NCBI GenBank assembly: GCA_944326685.1
Contig: CALVEV010000001.1
Location: forward strand, 81,414 to 145,413
DNA: 64,000 bases
Direction of reading: 5' to 3'
From: Candidatus Gastranaerophilales bacterium
Lineage (GTDB): Bacteria; Cyanobacteriota; Vampirovibrionia; Gastranaerophilales; Gastranaerophilaceae
Under the pieces are notes generated by a model that was given only the letters and a program-made list of their open reading frames with translations, did no database searches and was not told where the DNA came from. Made by a program: the position numbers and the translations under genes. This document shows, piece by piece, positions 53,349-61,454 of this stretch (within the stretch, counting starts at the first letter, position 1; each line of letters opens with the position of its first letter).

Positions 53349-54263
53349 TTAATTAAATAAAGCTTCAATAAAATCAGAAGAATTGAATTCTTTCAAATCT
53401 TCCATTTTTTCTCCAACACCAATCAATTTAACAGGAAGATTCATTTCTTTAGCAACCGCTAAAACAATTGCACCTTTAGCGGAACCGTCCAATTTAGTTA
53501 GAGCAACTGATGTTAAATTAACTGCGTCTTTAAATACTTTAGCTTGTTGCAAACCATTTTGTCCTGTATTTGCATCAAGAACAAGAATACATTCTCTTAA
53601 ATTTTCAGGCGCATTTTTGTCGATAACAGATTTAATCTTAGATAATTCTTCCATCAAATTATATTTATTTTGCAGACGACCTGCTGTATCAACTAAAATA
53701 ACATCATAATTTTCATTTTGAGCTTTTTGAATAGTTTCAAAAACAACAGAAGCAGGATCAGCCTTATCTCGTCTTATAATATCAGCACCTGCTCTTTTAG
53801 ACCAAATATCTAATTGCTCTTCTGCAGCTGCACGAAAAGTATCAGCAGCAGCAATTAGAACTCTTTTGCCTTCTTGCTTGAATTTATATGCTAATTTCCC
53901 AATTAAGGTTGTTTTTCCAACACCGTTTACACCTGCTATAAAATAAATATTCAAAGCATTTTCTACATAGTTTAATTGATTTGAGCCAGCAGAATTTAAT
54001 GTTTGAGTGAATTGTTCTCTTAAATAATTTTTAACTTCAGAAGGCTTAATTTTATCTTGAGAACGCAACTTATCAACTAACTCAGCAGCATAATTAACCC
54101 CTAAATCAGCACTGATAAGTAAATCTTCCATATCATCAAGAACAAATTCTGAAAATTCTTCTTCTTCAGAAACAGTTTCAACAACATTCCCAATCAAAGC
54201 TTGAGCAGTTTTAGAAACAGTTTTTTTTAAATTTTCAATACTGTTAGAAAAGAATCCAAACAT
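53349..54263 (-). CDS. ftsY: signal recognition particle receptor FtsY
   Basis: GTPase that docks SRP-ribosome complexes at the membrane. NG domain: G1 GVNGVGKTT (111-119), G2 ADTFRAAAEEQL, G3 DTAGRLQNKYNLM, G4 TKLDGSAKG and closing GVGEKMEDLKEF. The acidic A domain is reduced to about 40 residues. It shares one base with the nusB stop, so nusB-ftsY is an operon, an arrangement I recall from cyanobacteria. Confidence 0.95.
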   Translation of the reverse strand: MFGFFSNSIENLKKTVSKTAQALIGNVVETVSEEEEFSEFVLDDMEDLLISADLGVNYAAELVDKLRSQDKIKPSEVKNYLREQFTQTLNSAGSNQLNYVENALNIYFIAGVNGVGKTTLIGKLAYKFKQEGKRVLIAAADTFRAAAEEQLDIWSKRAGADIIRRDKADPASVVFETIQKAQNENYDVILVDTAGRLQNKYNLMEELSKIKSVIDKNAPENLRECILVLDANTGQNGLQQAKVFKDAVNLTSVALTKLDGSAKGAIVLAVAKEMNLPVKLIGVGEKMEDLKEFNSSDFIEALFN

Positions 54264-54922
54264 TATTTAAGCCCATTATCAACAACAACTTTTGCTAATA
54301 CACCATTTACAAAAGATGAACTATCTTCTGTTGAATATTTTTTAGCTAATTCAACAGCTTCATCAACTACAACCTTCATTGGAGCACCTTTTGTGTATAA
54401 AAGTTCAATTATAGCGATACGCAAAATATCTTTGTCCATTTTTACAAGTCTTGAAATGTCCCAACCTGTTGTATGTTTTTGAATTTCTTCATCAATTTCT
54501 TGATGATGAGCTTTGAATGCTTCTGCAATTTCTATAACATACTCTTGAACATCACTTTGTGCTTCTAATGTTGTAAATTCTGCAATTTCTAAAGCTAACA
54601 ATGTTTTTTCTACAACATCTAAAACAGTTTCAATATTTTGAGACAATTCAGCAGTTGTTGGAATGTCAACAGGTTTATCTTTAACACCTATAGGTCTTGA
54701 TAAATTTGATTCATGTTCTGCTTCATAAGTATCAATATAATTTTTTATATCAATCAAAGATCCTACTGAAAGTTTTAGTTCTTCAGAAGAATTATTTGAA
54801 AGAATTCTAACTGATTTAAGCATTATATCTTCGAAATCTTTTGAAGAATATGAAGTAATCTCTTTATCAAATTGTGAAAATAATATAAGTGCTAATTCAC
54901 GAGCTGCTCGTCTTGCTTGCAT
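54263..54922 (-). CDS. nusB: transcription antitermination protein NusB
   Basis: Opens QARRAARELALILFSQFD and ends with the family pattern DISRLVKMDKDILRIAIIELLYTKGAPMKVVVDEAVELAKKYSTEDSSSFVNGVLAKVV. 219 aa is longer than the E. coli type (139) because of a helical insert of about 80 residues after the first helix, as in the ~200-aa cyanobacterial forms. It binds boxA RNA with S10. Confidence 0.92.
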   Translation of the reverse strand: MQARRAARELALILFSQFDKEITSYSSKDFEDIMLKSVRILSNNSSEELKLSVGSLIDIKNYIDTYEAEHESNLSRPIGVKDKPVDIPTTAELSQNIETVLDVVEKTLLALEIAEFTTLEAQSDVQEYVIEIAEAFKAHHQEIDEEIQKHTTGWDISRLVKMDKDILRIAIIELLYTKGAPMKVVVDEAVELAKKYSTEDSSSFVNGVLAKVVVDNGLK

Positions 54923-54981
54923 AGATTGTCTCCTAAATTTAAATACCTTTATGTTAGTTAAAATATAACATAAAAAAGAAA

Positions 54982-55740
54982 TTAATTCATTTTAAGAAAA
55001 TCTAATGATATAGAAGCACTATTTGATTTTTCTCTATTTAAAATTGTACCGATATATTTTTTAACTATCTTTATTTTTTCAGGAGTTGCAACCATTGGGA
55101 TAATATCTTCATCAGAAGCATCATAATTCCCGATCAAATAATTATTAGTAGAGCTTTTAATAATACTTTGACGACCACTTGGTAATTCTTCAAAACCCAT
55201 TTTACTATAAAATTCTGTAGCATAAGACAACTCTGGAACTTCAGAACGAACATATACATCTTTAAAACCATCTTGTTTCAAAGTATTATAAAACTCATTT
55301 GTTAAAACTTTTCCAGTATTTTTAACCTTTTTATCTAAAAAAGGATTCCAAGTTGCAAGCCAATCTAACTCTGTTTCTTTTCTTGCATGATTTTTTCTAC
55401 TTGAATATGCAGTTTTATGATTCTTAGATTCTTTAAGTACATTACCAATCAAAATACCACAAGGGTTTGAATCTTTTACAGCTAAAAAAATTCTAGCTTT
55501 CCCTTTTATTTTATTCGAAGATGTTAATATTTTTTCAGCAGCTGAAAATGCTTATTTCATGACTTCTTGCCTTGAATAGTCATTTATTTGCTTGTCCTCA
55601 AAATACTGCTTCAAATTTTTCGAAAAATTAGACACAAAAGGTAAATCACGTTTCTCAAGTTGATAGACATTTAAAAAATCTTTCTTCCCATATTTATAAC
55701 GTGCCAAATGTATAGCTTTAAAATTAACATTTGATTTTGA
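54982..55740 (-). pseudogene. GNAT-type acetyltransferase broken by an in-frame stop
   Basis: Reading one minus-strand frame from about 55740 gives NFKAIHLARYKYGKKDF...SRQEVMK, a TAA (55552-55554), then AFSAAEKILT...ARIFLAVKDSNPCGILIGNVLKE and, 80 residues later, FYSKMGFEELPSGRQ, a GNAT-like C-terminal strand. The frame is open on both sides of the stop and the sense of the protein is continuous, so one nonsense mutation is the simplest explanation. No good ATG precedes the upstream part (it follows a TAA at 55741-55743), so the N-terminus is also damaged. The downstream piece alone would need a TTG start at 55452. Confidence 0.75.
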
Positions 55741-55857
55741 TTAATTATATAAATAATTTTGATTTTGAGTTTGAGTTATATACATGATTCTTAAGCTTCA
55801 TTTATATAAAACAAACTAAATATTTTTTTTGTTAAAAATGATAATAATATTTACAAT

Positions 55858-55893
55858 AAAAAGCACCCTGAAAATTAATCCAGAGTGCTTTTT
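55858..55893. terminator. terminator after ferredoxin
   Basis: AAAAAGCAC (55858-55866) pairs with GTGCTTTTT (55885-55893), with an inner CTG/CAG. U-tracts on both strands; it serves ferredoxin on the minus strand. The rest of the gap 55741-55908 is AT-rich without features. Confidence 0.8.
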
Positions 55894-55908
55894 ATTTTTT
55901 TACTAAAA

Positions 55909-56085
55909 TTATTCAACGATAATAGCTGAAACTGGGCATGCATCAGCAGCTTCTTTTACAGCATCTTCGTTAGCAGCAACTGCTGCTTCGTTAACAACTG
56001 CTTTATCATCAATACTGAATACTGCATCGCAAATTGATTCACATGCGCCACAAGCTATACAAGAATCTTCAACTGTTACTTTCAT
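55909..56085 (-). CDS. 4Fe-4S ferredoxin, 58 aa
   Basis: Found by translating the gap. The protein starts MKVTVEDSCIACGACESICD and ends ACPVSAIIVE. C9, C12 and C15 plus C50 ligate one [4Fe-4S] cluster; C19 occupies the position of the second-cluster site but its partners are missing, as in the Thermotoga-type monocluster ferredoxins. Acidic, cytosolic electron carrier. AAGGAG precedes the ATG. It runs as an independent unit. Confidence 0.94.
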   Translation of the reverse strand: MKVTVEDSCIACGACESICDAVFSIDDKAVVNEAAVAANEDAVKEAADACPVSAIIVE

Positions 56086-56163
56086 TTCTTTCTCCTTTTT
56101 AATCGTTAATTATAATAAACGTTAATTAAATAACAAGTTAATTATAACAAAAACATGGAAATA

Positions 56164-57345
56164 TTAAAATATCCATTTTTCTATTTCTTTAGAAATATTA
56201 TCAAACCCTAAGGTTAATCCTAAATCCTTAGGTTCAATATTTTTATTATAATAAAGTACCGGAACATATTCTCTAGTATGATCTGTCCCAGGAACAGTAG
56301 GATCGCAACCGTGGTCAGCTGTAATTACTAGCAAATCATCATCATTCATTGCTTCAATAATTTTACCAACATATTCATCAACTTCTTCTACTGCACGACC
56401 GTAACCAGCTGGATCATTTCTATGTCCATATAACATATCTGTATCAACAAGGTTAGTAAATATTAAAGATTTATTTGGAACAAAATCTTTAGGAGTTGAT
56501 TCATATTTAATACTATTCAAATCAAGTTCATTTTTGATTGCTTTTAAAGTTAATTCCAAACCTTCTTTATTAGAACCGGTATGGATTGCATGAGTTATAC
56601 CAGCTTTAGAGAAAATATCTTCAATTTTACCAATAGCAACAACTTCGCCACCAGATTCTTTAATTCTATCCAAAATAGTTTCTCCTGTTGGCTCAACAGA
56701 GTAATCACGTCTATCCTTACCTATTCTTGTAGGTTTTCCATCAATAACTTTATATGGGCGAGCAATAACTCTTGAAACATGATATCCACCATCGTCAAGA
56801 AGTTTTCTTGCAATTCTACACCATTCATATAATGTTTCTAATGGAATCATATCAGTATCAACTGCAATTTGGAAAACACTATCAGCACTTGTATAAACGA
56901 TAGGGAATTTTGTTTTGTGATGTTCGTCATTAAGTTTTTCAATAATAGCAGTACCACTTGCAGGACAGTTAGCTAAAATTCCACCACATTTTGTTTCATT
57001 GATAAAATCATTAACAAGTTTTTCAGGGAAGCCATTTGGAAAAGTTGCAAAAGGTTTTTCAGAAACTAAATCGGCAATTTCCCAATGGCCAGTTGTTGTA
57101 TCTTTACCTTTTGATTTTTCTTGTAATGTTCCATATTGACCAATAGGATTTGTTTCTTTAGGTACACCTTCAAAATCTTGAATATTTCCTAGCCCTAATT
57201 TAGCCATATTAGGTAAATTTAGCCCTTTATTATACTTACAAATATTTGCTAAAGTATTACATTCAGGAATATCATTAAATTCCGCACAATCAGGCATAGC
57301 ACCTATACCCATTGAATCAATAACAACAACAATTGCTCTTTTCAT
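56164..57345 (-). CDS. deoB: phosphopentomutase
   Basis: Interconverts (deoxy)ribose-1-phosphate and -5-phosphate in nucleoside salvage. Alkaline-phosphatase-fold metal motifs: VVVIDSMGIGAMPDC (6-20), GKDTTTGHWEIA (about 92-103), TGSNKEGLEL, FTNLVDTDMLYGHRND and TADHGCDPTVPGTDHTREYVP. 393 aa is standard. It is 14 bp after upp, so a nucleoside salvage operon. Confidence 0.96.
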   Translation of the reverse strand: MKRAIVVVIDSMGIGAMPDCAEFNDIPECNTLANICKYNKGLNLPNMAKLGLGNIQDFEGVPKETNPIGQYGTLQEKSKGKDTTTGHWEIADLVSEKPFATFPNGFPEKLVNDFINETKCGGILANCPASGTAIIEKLNDEHHKTKFPIVYTSADSVFQIAVDTDMIPLETLYEWCRIARKLLDDGGYHVSRVIARPYKVIDGKPTRIGKDRRDYSVEPTGETILDRIKESGGEVVAIGKIEDIFSKAGITHAIHTGSNKEGLELTLKAIKNELDLNSIKYESTPKDFVPNKSLIFTNLVDTDMLYGHRNDPAGYGRAVEEVDEYVGKIIEAMNDDDLLVITADHGCDPTVPGTDHTREYVPVLYYNKNIEPKDLGLTLGFDNISKEIEKWIF

Positions 57346-57359
57346 ATTTCATCCTTTCC

Positions 57360-58016
57360 CTACTCTACTGTATTAAAGATTCTATCACCTGCATCACCCA
57401 TACCAGGAACAATATAACCTTTTTCATTTATACATTCATCTACCGCAGCAACTGTAATTTCTACATCAGGGAACTCATTATGAATAAGTTCTATCCCTTG
57501 AGGAGCAGCAAATATACAAATACATTTAATATTTTTTTGAGGAATACCTTTTTCAGCATATAATCTAATCGCTTCTAACAAAGAGTTTCCTGTAGCTAAC
57601 ATCGGATCAGTAATATATACATAGAATTTTTTAGGATCAGGTGTAGCCATAGGAACTTTATTATAATACCAAACAGGTTTTAAAGTTTTTTCATCTCTGT
57701 ACATACCAATATGTCTAATACAAGCATCAGGTAAGATATCTATTGCTTCATCGGTAAAAATTAATCCTGCTCTTAAAATCGGTGAAATAATGATTTTAAT
57801 ATCAGGATCAATATCTTTAGCCATAAAAGTTTTAAGTGGGGTATGAACTTCTCTATCAACTAATGGAAGGTTTTTAGAAGCCTCATACAAAAGAGCTCTG
57901 GTAATTTTTCTAGCAGCAATTCGCACACTTTGAGAATCATTATCCTTATCTCTCATAGTACATAAACTTTGACAGATAACAGGATTAGTTATCAATTTTA
58001 CATTTTCATTCGCCAT
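57360..58016 (-). CDS. upp: uracil phosphoribosyltransferase
   Basis: Salvages uracil to UMP with PRPP. The PRPP loop is YVYITDPMLATGNSLLEAI, with VPGMGDAGDRIF binding uracil near the C-terminus, and ILRAGL near 81. Residue N replaces the first G of the usual ATGGS. 218 aa is normal. It overlaps the preceding MCE gene by 11 bp and is followed by deoB. Confidence 0.95.
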   Translation of the reverse strand: MANENVKLITNPVICQSLCTMRDKDNDSQSVRIAARKITRALLYEASKNLPLVDREVHTPLKTFMAKDIDPDIKIIISPILRAGLIFTDEAIDILPDACIRHIGMYRDEKTLKPVWYYNKVPMATPDPKKFYVYITDPMLATGNSLLEAIRLYAEKGIPQKNIKCICIFAAPQGIELIHNEFPDVEITVAAVDECINEKGYIVPGMGDAGDRIFNTVE

Positions 58017-58689
58017 GACTATTATCCTTATTCCCTTTCTTTATATCGTCCATTTTATTTTTATAATTGTTAATATCTTTTTGTACATTATCAACCCAAC
58101 TATTAGAAAATTCAAGAAAATTATTTACATCTTTTTGGGTTGCTTGAGTATCATCTTGTAAATCAGAATTCTTTAATTCTTCACCAAAAGACGAAATTTT
58201 ATATGTAATTGAACCAATTTTCCCAAACATTTGATATAATAAAGACCAACAATCTCTTAGGCGATTAGTTCTTGAAACAATAATATAATCATCAGCATCT
58301 AGCCCATATTGTTGAACATAATCTTTATTAGGGGGATAAAGTTCTATTGATTTTGAGCCTCCAAGTCCTGTAAATTCTACATTAGCAATAGTACCTTTAG
58401 GAAGCTTAACTGATTTATCTTTTATAACAAATCTTACAAAAATTTCATCATCATTAACTATTTTTAATGTTTTAACATATCCCACAGGTACACCCATCAA
58501 ATTAACAGGCGAACCAACAATTAAACCATCAACATCAGCCATAAATATATTATATAGCTGGTAAGTATTTTGTGATGATTTAAAAATAAAATAAGAAAAA
58601 ACAAAAAATGCTAGTATAATCAATAACCAGATAAGTAATTCAAATTCTCGAAAATAGCGAGTTCTAGTTTTTCTAGCATCTTTATCCAT
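58006..58689 (-). CDS. MCE-domain (MlaD-like) protein
   Basis: One membrane helix (about 18-38), then an MCE domain (ADVDGLIVGSPVNLMGVPVGYVKTLKI, VEFTGLGGSKSIELYP), then a helical tail. MCE proteins carry lipids between the membranes of diderms, in association with an ABC permease and ATPase that are not in this window. The promoter TTGTGA-N17-TATAAT ends six bases before the ATG, so the mRNA is likely leaderless. Its linkage to upp and deoB is functionally unexplained. Confidence 0.85.
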   Translation of the reverse strand: MDKDARKTRTRYFREFELLIWLLIILAFFVFSYFIFKSSQNTYQLYNIFMADVDGLIVGSPVNLMGVPVGYVKTLKIVNDDEIFVRFVIKDKSVKLPKGTIANVEFTGLGGSKSIELYPPNKDYVQQYGLDADDYIIVSRTNRLRDCWSLLYQMFGKIGSITYKISSFGEELKNSDLQDDTQATQKDVNNFLEFSNSWVDNVQKDINNYKNKMDDIKKGNKDNSHGE

Positions 58690-58695
58690 AAAATG

Positions 58696-58724
58696 ATTAT
58701 AACTAAAAATTCAAATTCTCACAA
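58696..58724 (-). promoter_or_regulatory. promoter of the mlaD-upp-deoB operon
   Basis: On the minus strand TTGTGA (58719-58724), 17 nt, TATAAT (58696-58701), then six bases to the ATG at 58689. One of the cleanest leaderless arrangements in the window. Confidence 0.7.
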
Positions 58725-58807
58725 TATATATAGTTATATTAATCCATTACGAGTATTGAGATTATTATAAAGTTATTGTATCGTTAAAATCAAAATAGGA
58801 GAGAAAT

Positions 58808-60004
58808 ATGAACGCAATAGAAAAAATTATAGGAATAAATGAGGTTTTAAAAGATATATATAGATTTGTTCAAGAAGATGAAGAAATAAAACCTGACTTT
58901 GAAGAATATTTATCAACAATGGGAGCAATGAACGCAACATCAACCCAAATGGAAAAACTATTTATTCCATATGTTTTTGAGCGTTATATTGGAGAACCTG
59001 CTAAAAATATTATTGAGTTATATAATGAACGCGGTAATTCAAATAAAAAAGAAATTGCAGAAAGTTTTCTTAATGCACAATATTCAATATTTAAAATAAA
59101 AAGAATACAAAAAAATGGATTCAAATTATATAACCTAACTAACGAAAAAGAATACGAAGTACTATCTCTAACTAAAATGACAAATTTTAGAGGAATAGGT
59201 ATGGGCGAATTTATTGTTGCAAGAATATTTAAACTTGAAAATGAATATTATCTAATAGGAATTGATAATGTTTTATCATCATCAAGTGAAGAAGATGCAA
59301 CAAGATATGCTGTTGTAAGAATTGTTCAAGCGCCATGGCTTGTATATCAAGATAATGAAGAAAAAGAAAATGAAATCAAAAATACAATAAAAGAAACTTA
59401 TGACAAATTTATTGATATATATAAAACCGATGAAATTATTACAACAAACAAATATGCCGATTCTATAATTGGACAACTAAGCGAAGATGAAGGAGAAGAA
59501 GATTTCAATTTTGAAGAAGTAACTAAACCAATTGAAACATTCAAATTCTTTGAGATAAAAGAACTAAATAATGATTACAGCAACTTTATCGAAAATTCTC
59601 TTGGCGGATTTTCATCTCACAAAGAAACATACGATGTTGGAATAATTATGGATAAAGAATTTGGTATTTATACAATCCCATTTTACAAAACATTCTGCAC
59701 GATTTTTGAAGATGGTGATAAAGTAGAAAACCAAAAAGAATGTATAAATTACTTCTTAAACAATGATTCAGTATCAGACAGCTTATTAAAACGAGTTGCA
59801 TCAAAATATCAAAACTTTATGGATGTAATTAACAAAGAATTAGAGTCAGATTACACACTAGAAACATTAATCCAAAGATACAAAATGGACTTTTTAAGAA
59901 GAAAGATATACTCATCAACATCTGTATTGTTCCATTCACAAGTATTTTCGACATCATTAGGATTATTAGACAGTGTAGATGAATTTGTAGAAGCAAATAG
60001 TTAG
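58808..60004 (+). CDS. hypothetical protein, 398 aa
   Basis: Acidic, cytosolic, no membrane segment. Features are an N-terminal helical region (MNAIEKIIGINEVLKDIYRFVQ), a beta strand core around 95-150 (IKRIQKNGFKLYNLTNEKEYEVLSL, GEFIVARIFKLENEYYLIGID) and a C-terminal helical part. The strand region resembles OB- or SH3-like folds but no family emerges. GGAG precedes the ATG. It is monocistronic. Confidence 0.6.
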   Translation: MNAIEKIIGINEVLKDIYRFVQEDEEIKPDFEEYLSTMGAMNATSTQMEKLFIPYVFERYIGEPAKNIIELYNERGNSNKKEIAESFLNAQYSIFKIKRIQKNGFKLYNLTNEKEYEVLSLTKMTNFRGIGMGEFIVARIFKLENEYYLIGIDNVLSSSSEEDATRYAVVRIVQAPWLVYQDNEEKENEIKNTIKETYDKFIDIYKTDEIITTNKYADSIIGQLSEDEGEEDFNFEEVTKPIETFKFFEIKELNNDYSNFIENSLGGFSSHKETYDVGIIMDKEFGIYTIPFYKTFCTIFEDGDKVENQKECINYFLNNDSVSDSLLKRVASKYQNFMDVINKELESDYTLETLIQRYKMDFLRRKIYSSTSVLFHSQVFSTSLGLLDSVDEFVEANS

Positions 60005-60062
60005 TTGTTACAATCCTTTACAAACATGTCAATTATATACTCTATATATACTTTATATAGAT

Positions 60063-60632
60063 ATGGATAGTTCAGCAGCAAATACATCTAATTTACAAAG
60101 CACAACTTATGTTCAAAATCCGAATATAAGTGAAGGTGTTCAACCTGTAAGTCAACCTACAGTAACCAATGTAGATATGACAAATGTTGAAAATACTGCA
60201 GTTCAACAAACAACACAAACAGAAACTGCTGAAAAAGCAAAAGGTTATGACTCAGAAAATTCAACAGTTCCTAGTAGTTATATTAAAAACTACATGTCAG
60301 GTTTAAATAAACCAGATTTATCTAAAACTAATGAAAACGGAGATAGTTATAACTTAACTAATGTATTATCTAACTCAAATTTAATAAAAGAAGCTTTTAC
60401 AGGACAGATTCGTAGAGATACTAAATTCCAAAATTTACATCAAGAAGCAACAAAGTTATTTGCAACACAAGATCAAACTAATTATCGATATATGCATCAT
60501 CCTATTTTAGGTAATATGCGTGTAGCAATTGATGCAAACGGAAAAGATATTGGTTTACCAGAAGCCATAAATGAAACAGGAAACCCATTCATATTTGAAG
60601 ATCCTAAAAACATTCATACAATGCTTGTATAA
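60063..60632 (+). CDS. hypothetical protein, 189 aa
   Basis: Residues 1-80 are Thr/Gln/Asn/Val-rich and disordered (MDSSAANTSNLQ...). The remainder is mixed, with NYRYMHHPILGNMRVAIDANGKDIGLPE near 148-175. No signal peptide. The upstream ACTTTATATAGAT directly before the ATG resembles the shared motif and leaves no room for a Shine-Dalgarno. Function unknown. Confidence 0.5.
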   Translation: MDSSAANTSNLQSTTYVQNPNISEGVQPVSQPTVTNVDMTNVENTAVQQTTQTETAEKAKGYDSENSTVPSSYIKNYMSGLNKPDLSKTNENGDSYNLTNVLSNSNLIKEAFTGQIRRDTKFQNLHQEATKLFATQDQTNYRYMHHPILGNMRVAIDANGKDIGLPEAINETGNPFIFEDPKNIHTMLV

Positions 60633-60661
60633 TTTTATTATATTCAGATATAATAAATTAT

Positions 60662-61450
60662 ATGAAAATAGCAGTAGTAATAAATCATAATGTATCCAAT
60701 ACTAAAAACGTTCTTTCAAAGTTCGAAGAAGAACTTCAAAAGAACGCTTTAGAGTATGAAGTTATCAATATAGATAACTTGAAAGGAGGTTATGATTTTA
60801 TATGCGTAATAGGCGGTGATGGTACAATTTTAAAAACTGCCCGTTATTACGCAAACTATGGAACTCCAATATTAGGAATTAATTTAGGTCGTTTAGGTTT
60901 TCTATCACAATCAGGAACAAATGATATAAATAGAGTAATCCAATGCATTAAAAATCACACATACAAAGTACAAGAAAGATTAATGTTAAAATCAGGAAAT
61001 TTTGTTGCGCTAAACGATTTTGTAGTAAAAGGCTGTTCGACAACAAGAACTTCTAAATTTTCATTGAAAATAAATGATAAATTTGTATGTGATTATATAG
61101 CCGATGGAATAATAATTTCGACTCCAACCGGTTCAACTGCATATGGATTATCAGCAGGAGGTCCAATTTTATCACCTGATATCGATTGCTTAGTCATAGT
61201 ACCAATATGTCCGCATACACTAACAGCTAGACCACTTGTTATTCCAGCGAATGAAAAAATAACAATAAGTTCAATGGACGAACTGTTAAATGTAGCCATT
61301 GATGGACAAGAATATAGTGATAAAATACAAGAATTCAATATTGAAGTATCAGATAAAAAAGCTAAATTAGCTTTCTTAACAGACGATGATTTTTATTCAA
61401 TATTACGAAATAAACTACATTGGGGAATTTCCCCAACTAATATGATGTAG
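60662..61450 (+). CDS. nadK: NAD kinase
   Basis: Makes NADP from NAD. The GGDGTILKTA motif (51-60) and the second signature DGIIISTPTGSTAYGLSAGGPIL are intact, with NLGRLGFL between. 262 aa is compact, as in Thermotoga or Bacillus. TATAAT (60649-60654) ends seven bases before the ATG with no Shine-Dalgarno, the clearest leaderless start in the window together with those at 47369 and 58689. Confidence 0.94.
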   Translation: MKIAVVINHNVSNTKNVLSKFEEELQKNALEYEVINIDNLKGGYDFICVIGGDGTILKTARYYANYGTPILGINLGRLGFLSQSGTNDINRVIQCIKNHTYKVQERLMLKSGNFVALNDFVVKGCSTTRTSKFSLKINDKFVCDYIADGIIISTPTGSTAYGLSAGGPILSPDIDCLVIVPICPHTLTARPLVIPANEKITISSMDELLNVAIDGQEYSDKIQEFNIEVSDKKAKLAFLTDDDFYSILRNKLHWGISPTNMM

Positions 61451-61454
61451 ATTT

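Noticed and set aside
54982..55452. Intact 156-aa gene starting at TTG 55452
   Set aside because: The same frame continues upstream as clearly related protein sequence, so this is the downstream fragment of a broken gene, not a complete one.
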